Source: Alphaproteobacteria bacterium
GTDB lineage: Bacteria > Pseudomonadota > Alphaproteobacteria > Micropepsales > Micropepsaceae
Length of the DNA: 19,121 bases
Direction of reading: 5' to 3'
NCBI GenBank assembly: GCA_003131925.1
Contig: PKWC01000074.1
Coordinates: forward strand, 1-19,121
Shown here: positions 14,472 through 19,121 of the stretch, one piece after another
Numbering within the stretch: the first letter of the stretch is position 1
Layout of the letters: every line of letters begins with the position of its first letter
Notes under the pieces: model-generated
Told to the model about the DNA's origin: nothing
The model's database searches: none
What the model saw: the letters and a program-made list of their open reading frames with translations, nothing else
Made by a program: the position numbers and the translations under genes

Positions 14472-15692
14472 TCACCTTGAAAACTTGAAGACGACGCCGC
14501 AACCACAACCAGTGCTGCCGCCGCCTTTCGTTGTCCCATAGAGATTGCCCGCGTCGTCCATGTGCAACCTGCCATATGGATGGCCACCATTCTTGCTCGA
14601 GTTGGCGAAGGCATAAAGCACGGTTTCCGTGCCATCGGGCGCAATCATGAATACGGTCCCGCAGCCATGACGGTAACCAACAGGATTACAACCGTTGCTG
14701 CCGCCGTATATGGTAGTGCCATAAAGGTTGCCCGCCTTGTCCCTAATCAGACGGTCAAGGGGGGACGTGCCGTCACTTCCGCCGGTGAAGCTGTGAAGTA
14801 CCGTTTCTTTGCCCTCGGGAGTAAGTTTGAATACGGTTCCATATCCAAGGCCGCTGCCGCCTTCTTTCGTCGTTCCGTAAAGGTTGCCCGCTTCGTCCTT
14901 GATCACACCGGCTTCGGGGTAAGCGCCGTCTCCACCGGTGAAGGCATGGAGCACGTTTTCGGTACCGTCAGGAGCAAGTTCGAATACGATTCCGCAACCA
15001 TAGCCGTAACACGCTGTGCCACCCCCCTGGTACGTCGTACCGTAAAGGTTGCCCGTTTCATCCAGTCTCAAACGACTATACACGTAACCGCCATCGGTGC
15101 CACCACCGAAGGAGTGGAGCACTGTCTCGGTGCCGTCGGCAGCGATCTCGAAGACCGTTCCACAGGCGTAAGATTGGCAGTTGGCGCCACCGGCGAACGT
15201 TGTGCCGTACAGGTTTCCGGCTTTGTCCTCGGTCACCCCGGCAACGGGGAACGCACCATCATTTCCACCGGTAAAGGCATGAAGCACTGTTTCGGTGCCA
15301 TCGGGTGCCAGTTCAAACACTGTACCGCAACCGTGAATTTTGGACAGCTCGCAGTCACCGCTGTCGCCCATTTTGGTCGTGCCATAGAGGTCGCCGGCTG
15401 AGTCCTGGATCAAGTCGCCTAGTGGGAGAGCGCCATCCCCTCCAGTAAAGGCATGGAGTACCGTTTCGGTCCCGTCGGGAGCGAGTTTGAAAACGGTACC
15501 GCAACCCAGGTTACAGCTCCCGCCGCCGCCGCCTGCCGTCGTGCCGTAGAGATTACCCCCCGAATCCATAATCAGTCCTGCAGAGGGGTAAGCGCCGTCA
15601 CTTCCACCGGTGAAGGCATGGAGAACACTGTAGCCCGCCTGAGCTGCACCGGCGCTGAGCACGAAGGCGAGTGCGGTGATGAGTGTTCGCAT
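14472..15692 (-). CDS. Secreted GloVer-type tandem repeat protein (seven repeats)
   Basis: The frame is open from 15812, but Met at 15692 is chosen. A GGGGGG stretch precedes it, and it starts a standard signal peptide (MRTLITALAFVLSAGAAQA before GYSVLH). The 406-residue product is seven repeats of about 50-60 residues: VLHAFTGG-x-DG-x-P, LI-x-D-x-GNLYGTT, a Gly/Cys-rich insert, then CGTVF-x-h-APDGTE. These are the marks of the GloVer repeat family (TIGR03803), exported proteins of unknown function. Seven repeats suggest a closed beta-propeller (inferred). The insert Cys residues (for example GCGCG) could form disulfides. The gene ends cleanly; no C-terminal anchor is present. The upstream gap of 106 bases contains a TTGACG at 15755-15750, a possible -35 box. 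Confidence 0.85.
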   Translation of the reverse strand: MRTLITALAFVLSAGAAQAGYSVLHAFTGGSDGAYPSAGLIMDSGGNLYGTTAGGGGGSCNLGCGTVFKLAPDGTETVLHAFTGGDGALPLGDLIQDSAGDLYGTTKMGDSGDCELSKIHGCGTVFELAPDGTETVLHAFTGGNDGAFPVAGVTEDKAGNLYGTTFAGGANCQSYACGTVFEIAADGTETVLHSFGGGTDGGYVYSRLRLDETGNLYGTTYQGGGTACYGYGCGIVFELAPDGTENVLHAFTGGDGAYPEAGVIKDEAGNLYGTTKEGGSGLGYGTVFKLTPEGKETVLHSFTGGSDGTSPLDRLIRDKAGNLYGTTIYGGSNGCNPVGYRHGCGTVFMIAPDGTETVLYAFANSSKNGGHPYGRLHMDDAGNLYGTTKGGGSTGCGCGVVFKFSR

Positions 15693-15798
15693 GGAAGTCC
15701 CCCCCGGTGGAGCGCCGCAATCGAGTAGGGGATACCTAAATGCGCTGGCCGTCAATGCGTTGGAACGCCTGGCACTGGTCAAGTTTGAATTCTGGCCC

Positions 15799-16215
15799 CT
15801 AAAAAGCATCAATCGCGACGAAGAATTTCCAGAGACACACTAGGGTGATGATCCCTAGTCCGGTGCCGTCTATTGCCATGTCCCACGATAATTTGTTGAG
15901 CCTGTTGGTGCGCTCTTCCGAGAATTCCGATTCCTGTTCTCGGAAGTCTTCGACATCTTGGGCATTCAGACGGCGCTCAATTCTGTCTAGAGACGCGGCT
16001 AGAACATACACGCTGTGGGCAATGCCCATTCCGATGAGCCGAATAGTAACGTACAGAACGCCTAGAATTGGTAGAATAATTGTCTCTGGTCGACCGGCTA
16101 CGAAGCTGAGAACGGCCACCACAACGGCAACGTAGAAGATATTGACACCAATTTTCCAAGCGTATCCTAGTGCGGCCACGTGCGTCCCCTGCAACTGCCA
16201 TGAGAGATAATGCAC
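15799..16215 (-). CDS. Small membrane protein (138 aa, GTG start)
   Basis: The GTG at 16215 is the only upstream start in the open frame; the ribosome binding site is weak. Hydrophobic segments lie at about residues 23-40 (IFYVAVVVAVLSFVA), 46-75 (TIILPILGVLYVTIRLIGMG) and 117-135 (GLGIITLVCLWKFFVAI). Between the second and third lies a charged, probably helical stretch (DRIERRLNAQDVEDFREQ and EERTNRL). The family is not recognised. It is upstream of the GloVer gene in the same direction, and it starts opposite the small plus-strand gene at 16218. Confidence 0.55.
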   Translation of the reverse strand: MHYLSWQLQGTHVAALGYAWKIGVNIFYVAVVVAVLSFVAGRPETIILPILGVLYVTIRLIGMGIAHSVYVLAASLDRIERRLNAQDVEDFREQESEFSEERTNRLNKLSWDMAIDGTGLGIITLVCLWKFFVAIDAF

Positions 16216-16217
16216 CC

Positions 16218-16385
16218 ATGCCCAAGCGGCCCCAAGCCAAGAAAACGACCGGACGCCATCCCAAGCAGGATGATAGCCAAACGGCCCTCTCCGTGGTCGA
16301 GAGAGCGATTGGCGGCAAGCTGGTCGACCAGTCTAAGAAGCGTCGGCAGGCGCTTCCAAAGCTGGGAAAAGCGGCAAAGGCTTAG
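16218..16385 (+). CDS. Basic 55-aa hypothetical protein
   Basis: The start at 16218 (MPKRPQAKKTTGRHPKQDDS) is preferred over the one at 16200 because GAGA lies at a fitting distance. The product is Lys/Arg-rich and has a central helix (TALSVVERAIGGKLVDQSKK) and a basic end (RRQALPKLGKAAKA). It is divergent from the membrane protein, and its last 53 bases overlap the 3' end of the P63C gene tail to tail. One of the GGTCGACC sites (16322) is inside it and encodes LVDQ. The overlap is unusual but both frames look natural. Nucleic acid binding is possible. Confidence 0.4.
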   Translation: MPKRPQAKKTTGRHPKQDDSQTALSVVERAIGGKLVDQSKKRRQALPKLGKAAKA

Positions 16386-17445
16386 GGCCTTTCGGCGCGG
16401 CAAGTTTAAGCGGCTTCGGCTTACCTGTTGGAAGCGTCTTAGTATGCACGCGCGCAAAATTCTCGATGAACTCTTTCTTGTTCGCGGAAAGCGCCATGAT
16501 CGTGATCGTCGACGTGATCTGACGATCCAGATGTATGTTTCCTGTATCAGTCAGGAGCCGATGATGTTGGTAGGCCCGGTGTCCGGCCTCCGTAACCGGA
16601 TTTAACCGCTTCAACTCGTCCAGAACGCCGGGCGGCAGCATCTCGTAAATGTAAGTGTTGATGAACTTTCCCACATATTGCGGCATTCTACGATTGCCCG
16701 GCACCCACTGCCAGCCGTGAATCCGGTAAATCTGCCTGAAAAATTCAGTCGGGAATCGTTCGGTCCATTTGCGAAGGTCCGGCGCAATATAGTCCAACAG
16801 GACTTGCGCAAGGATTTCTTCACGGACGGTTTGGTCCTGATACCCAGTCGCACGGTCGACCAGCGTGACGATGTGCTCTCTGGCCATCGCCCGCATGAGC
16901 ATATCGCACGTCTGCACCAGCCGTTCCTGCGTCGGCAGAAGCACGCCGGGTCCACTGTGTTTTAGTGCCTGCAAGTGCGCGTCACGCGCTTTCAGGTACA
17001 CTTCGCAGACTAGCGGCAACAGTTTTGCATCGTAACCGTAGGCTTTCACACCGCGAAGGGTTCGAAAAACAACGGGCGTTGCCGCCTGCCTCAATTCATC
17101 AGAGACAAACGGCAGCAGGTTTTCTGCCGCGAGGAACGGCGGCAAACCGCCAATGCGCAGCATCTGTCGACTGCCTTGGCCGCCCTTCGCTTTGCCAGCC
17201 CGACCCAATGTCGTGAGCATCGTTTCCTGGGTGAGCACGCGCAGCCTCGTATCCAAGACGGCGCAGGCGATAGGTCGACCAGCAAAGTCGATCGTGCCGT
17301 CGACCACGGCATGGGGAATATCCTGTGTGTGGCGGGCAAGCGCGGCATTTCTAGCGATCTCGGATCGGCGCTCAGGGAGGGTGTTGGCCGCCCTTGCCAG
17401 GCCGCCCTTCGAACCGCGTTCCTCTGGGCTTTTCATGTTAGCCAT
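16333..17445 (-). CDS. P63C-domain protein (370 aa)
   Basis: ATG at 17445 has AAGGA upstream. The N-terminus (residues 1-40; SPEERGSKGGLARAANTLPE, RRSEIARNAA) resembles the short basic segment of phage and plasmid DNA-associated proteins. The middle contains the P63C pattern (Pfam P63C, phage-associated, function unknown): GVKAYGYDAKLLPLVCEVYL, TCDMLMRAMAREHIVTLVDR, ATGYQDQ, LLDYIAPDLRKWTERFPTEF, QIYRIHGW, PQYVGKFINTYIYEMLPPGV and HRAYQHHRLLT. The tail is Lys/Pro-rich. It is divergent from the transposase across a 131-base region with two GGTCGACC sites and four GCTAAGC repeats. The function of P63C proteins is unknown; the context suggests a mobile element or phage remnant. Confidence 0.8.
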   Translation of the reverse strand: MANMKSPEERGSKGGLARAANTLPERRSEIARNAALARHTQDIPHAVVDGTIDFAGRPIACAVLDTRLRVLTQETMLTTLGRAGKAKGGQGSRQMLRIGGLPPFLAAENLLPFVSDELRQAATPVVFRTLRGVKAYGYDAKLLPLVCEVYLKARDAHLQALKHSGPGVLLPTQERLVQTCDMLMRAMAREHIVTLVDRATGYQDQTVREEILAQVLLDYIAPDLRKWTERFPTEFFRQIYRIHGWQWVPGNRRMPQYVGKFINTYIYEMLPPGVLDELKRLNPVTEAGHRAYQHHRLLTDTGNIHLDRQITSTITIMALSANKKEFIENFARVHTKTLPTGKPKPLKLAAPKGPKPLPLFPALEAPADAS

Positions 17446-17466
17446 TGAATTTCCTTCGTTTTTTCA

Positions 17467-17488
17467 GGTCGACCAAGGCTGGTCGACC
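17467..17488. promoter_or_regulatory. Paired GGTCGACC sites, possible operator
   Basis: Two copies of the palindrome GGTCGACC, 14 bases apart start to start (17467 and 17481), lie in the intergenic region between the divergent P63C and transposase starts. As paired palindromes in a shared control region, they could be an operator. Confidence 0.4.
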
Positions 17489-17495
17489 GCCATCA

Positions 17496-17562
17496 GCTAA
17501 GCTACGCCAAAAATAATTGCTAAGCAAGTGTGATTTCTACTTGCTAAGCACTTTAGCTAAGC
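17496..17562. promoter_or_regulatory. Four GCTAAGC repeats in the P63C/transposase control region
   Basis: GCTAAGC starts at 17496, 17519, 17543 and 17556 (spacings 23, 24 and 13). The second copy is part of the near-perfect palindrome TTGCTAAGCAA. The array ends 15 bases before the ATG of the transposase. The even two-turn spacing fits a DNA-binding protein on one face of the helix. Confidence 0.5.
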
Positions 17563-17576
17563 ATATAGTCGACGGC

Positions 17577-18431
17577 ATGAACAAGCTGCCTCTCGCCAAG
17601 CGCACCCAAGTCGTCTCGGCCCTTATGGAAGGCGTCGGGGTAAACGCAACCGCCCGTTTAACGGGCATTTCCAAGCCGACCATATTGAAGCTAGTCGCGG
17701 ACCTTGGCTGCGTTTGCGCAGCCTTCCATGACCGGCACGTCCGGAACGTGAAGGCAAAACGCATTCAGTGCGATGAAATCTGGACGTTCAATTATTGCAA
17801 AGACGCCAAGGTTGCGATGGCCAAGGCTGCGCCTGCATGCGCCGGGTCGACGTGGACATGGACTGCGATTGAAGCGCAATCAAAGCTGATGATTTCGTGG
17901 CTGGTCGCGGACCGGACGGGCGAAAGCGCGCTCGCGTTCATTCAGGACATGGCGTCCCGTATCGTCGACCGGCCCCAGATCACCACAGATGGTCTGGCGT
18001 CCTATGTCGCAGCCATAGACGAAATCTTCGGCATAGATGTGGATTTCGCACAGTTGATCAAAGTCTACGGGGAAGCTCCGGAAGGCACGCCGGAGCGCAA
18101 ATACAGCCCGCCAGCCTGCACGGGCTGCTATGGCAAGCGGATCACTGGTCGACCAGACGCGCGTCATGTGTCGACCAGCTACGTCGAGTCACATAACCAG
18201 AAAATCCGGCAGCAAAATCGCCGCTTCACTCGTCTGTCGGCTGGCCATAGCAAGAAAATCGAAAACCACGTCCACCATCTGGCGATCTACTTCGTGTTCT
18301 ACAATTTTGCCCGCGTCCATTCCTCGCTTCGCATGTCGCCAGCGATGGCAGCGGGCATTGAAAGTCGGCTTTGGGAGATTGAAGATATTGTGAAGCTATT
18401 GGACGGCGAGGAAATGGCCAAAGCCGCATGA
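17577..18431 (+). CDS. IS1-family-like single-ORF transposase with N-terminal HTH
   Basis: ATG at 17577 (MNKLPLAKRTQVV) matches the start of a common alphaproteobacterial family; the longer frame from TTG 17517 runs through the GCTAAGC repeats. The product has 284 residues. Residues 20-45 are an HTH (GVNATARLTGISKPTILKLV) instead of the zinc finger of classical IS1 InsA. The DDE catalytic residues are present: D66 (QCDEIW), D138 (TTDG) and E204 (TSYVESHN). Further IS1 signatures are STWTWTAI, RRFTRLSAGHSKKIENHVHH, YYNF-like FYNFARVHSSLRMSPAMAAG and EIEDIVKLL. I find no terminal inverted repeats. In many genomes this family occurs as a single gene without an IS around it, so it may be domesticated. 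No ribosome binding site is clear. Confidence 0.85.
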   Translation: MNKLPLAKRTQVVSALMEGVGVNATARLTGISKPTILKLVADLGCVCAAFHDRHVRNVKAKRIQCDEIWTFNYCKDAKVAMAKAAPACAGSTWTWTAIEAQSKLMISWLVADRTGESALAFIQDMASRIVDRPQITTDGLASYVAAIDEIFGIDVDFAQLIKVYGEAPEGTPERKYSPPACTGCYGKRITGRPDARHVSTSYVESHNQKIRQQNRRFTRLSAGHSKKIENHVHHLAIYFVFYNFARVHSSLRMSPAMAAGIESRLWEIEDIVKLLDGEEMAKAA

Positions 18432-18481
18432 TATAATTGCGTAACGAGGGGTGATTCGCAAAACTTCAAGGAGAAAAATCA

Positions 18482-18661
18482 ATGAGTAATACGCCTTCCA
18501 AAACAGTAACAGTGCATCCCATCACATCCCCCAAGATCAAACATATCTCCGGCGTCGGCGAAAAGACGCCTAGCAAACTGTCAAACAAGCAGATTCAATC
18601 CCTCAGTGCTTCCGTCCAGCGCCACATTGAGCCGCGCGGTCCGGGCGGAAAAGTGAAATAG
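18482..18661 (+). CDS. 59-aa hypothetical protein
   Basis: ATG at 18482 has a strong ribosome binding site (AAGGAG, 18468-18473). The product begins MSNTPSKTVTVHPITSPKIK, continues ISGVGEKTPSKLSNKQIQSL and ends with a Gly/Lys tail (EPRGPGGKVK). A TATAAT at 18432-18437 directly after the transposase gene is a possible -10 box, though I see no good -35. It ends two bases from the convergent 91-aa gene. The family is unknown to me; the basic, Ser-rich composition is like small phage or mobile-element proteins. Confidence 0.6.
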   Translation: MSNTPSKTVTVHPITSPKIKHISGVGEKTPSKLSNKQIQSLSASVQRHIEPRGPGGKVK

Positions 18662-18663
18662 CG

Positions 18664-18939
18664 TTACAAGGGCCACGATTGAATGATTGCCCGGCGTGGG
18701 ATGCGGATGATTCCGCACCCCTGCGCCTTCGGCTGGTCCAAATCGCCAAGATTCGGCGCGAGCGCGATGGCATCCTTGGTTTCAGCGATCACAAATCCGA
18801 CTGATAGACACGAAACCGTTTGCGGAAGATCGTAATCCTCGATCCACTGCCATGCTGGGATGGGGCGCGCGCTATCCTCCCACCGAACCATCACGAGTGG
18901 AAACGGAGCATCGGGACGCGTCTTTTTCTTCTGCCTCAT
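18664..18939 (-). CDS. Small hypothetical protein (91 aa), phage-like type
   Basis: The frame starts at ATG 18939 (MRQKKKTRPDAPFPLVMVRW; an alternative start is the Met at residue 17). The order W-x-D-S, W-QWIEDYD, C-x-SVGFVI-E-TKDAIALAPN, CGIIRIPRRAII recalls short proteins found on phages and integrated elements in alphaproteobacteria (W-x-D, then SVG-x-h, then a final IP-x-x-AI strand). Their function is unknown. It is convergent with the 59-aa gene (gap of two bases) and is the last protein gene before the tRNA end; I see no gene in 18940-19101. Confidence 0.6.
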   Translation of the reverse strand: MRQKKKTRPDAPFPLVMVRWEDSARPIPAWQWIEDYDLPQTVSCLSVGFVIAETKDAIALAPNLGDLDQPKAQGCGIIRIPRRAIIQSWPL

Positions 18940-19101
18940 TCAAACTTTACCAGTGCCGAACGCCTTGGCAACCGGTCCCTCCCACTGTGCCCGCTTTTTG
19001 CGCCGCTATTCGCTATTTGGGGCCAATTCGTTCCGTTTTCGCCTTCCCCGCCCGCACCATGAGAACACGCGAAAAGTGCTGATATTGCAGGCGTTTGTTG
19101 A

Positions 19102-19121
19102 TGGCTGGGGGACTAGGATTC
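19102..19121 (-). tRNA. 3' end of a tRNA gene (partial)
   Basis: On the minus strand the last 20 bases read GAATCCTAGTCCCCCAGCCA. This is the end of a T-loop (GAATC), the 3' strand of a T-stem, a seven-base acceptor strand (TCCCCCA), discriminator G, and an encoded CCA. A U1-G73 layout fits tRNA-Gln best, but the anticodon lies outside the window. Confidence 0.7.

Larger units (their letters stand above)
16089..18175. repeat. Cluster of GTCGAC / GGTCGACC sites
   Basis: I count 14 GTCGAC in this 2.1-kb stretch against eight in the other 17 kb. Seven are the full octamer GGTCGACC, each flanked by T on the left or A on the right (16088, 16322, 16854, 17273, 17467, 17481 and 18147). They occur in genes on both strands and in the control region between P63C and the transposase. 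Confidence 0.7.

Noticed and set aside
14562..15401. 279-codon plus-strand frame opposite the GloVer gene
   Set aside because: Repetitive antisense shadow of the GloVer repeats.
17577..18431. A complete insertion sequence around the transposase
   Set aside because: I found no matching inverted ends or target duplication between 17446 and 18481, so only the gene is reported.

Overview
The window looks like chromosomal DNA of a GC-rich alphaproteobacterium, probably Hyphomicrobiales or a relative such as Micropepsales. The pointers are GC-rich codon use, families that are common there (TIR proteins with WD40/Sel1 or TolB/TPR parts, GLUG and GloVer repeat secreted proteins, a stand-alone HTH-IS1-type transposase) and the number of small lineage-specific proteins. 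It reads as an accessory region: paralogous duplications, truncated genes, palindromic repeats and a tRNA end. The genus cannot be fixed from sequence alone.

Left part (1-9.5 kb): two paralogous TIR-transmembrane-WD40 genes on the minus strand. Copy A runs off the left edge (1-985). Copy B is complete (5914-9459; TIR, one membrane segment, 14 WD40 repeats, Sel1-like tail). Between them on the plus strand lie a long secreted GLUG-repeat gene broken by a one-base frameshift (1299-3499), a frameshifted Cys-containing micro-gene (3598-3758, minus), a short coiled-coil-like ORF (4239-4436), a secreted beta-sandwich-like protein (4650-5249) and a 5'-truncated second GLUG gene (5371-5871) that converges on TIR-WD40 copy B.

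Middle part (9.5-14.4 kb): a TPR remnant, hairpin repeats, and a third TIR protein of different design (TIR-TolB/FlgO-like-TPR, 9842-11641). After it come small genes: a secreted 89-aa protein (11895-12164), a divergent TTG-started 89-aa protein and 56-aa micro-protein (12686-12955 / 12984-13154), a secreted 155-aa protein (13310-13777) and a 5'-truncated PD-(D/E)XK-like gene (13941-14435). Three copies of a 19-bp palindrome (core GGGGTCNGACYCC) sit in gene-poor DNA or at the broken ends of genes.

Right part (14.4-19.1 kb): a secreted seven-repeat GloVer protein (14472-15692), a small membrane protein (15799-16215), a basic 55-aa protein (16218-16385), a P63C-domain protein (16333-17445) divergent from an IS1-family-like transposase (17577-18431), a 59-aa protein (18482-18661), a 91-aa protein (18664-18939), and at the very edge the 3' end of a tRNA gene on the minus strand (19102-19121). 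The stretch 16.09-18.18 kb is strikingly rich in GTCGAC, especially GGTCGACC. The P63C/transposase control region also carries four GCTAAGC repeats. This tRNA-adjacent P63C-transposase module and the TIR receptor cluster are the two best candidates for something not yet described.
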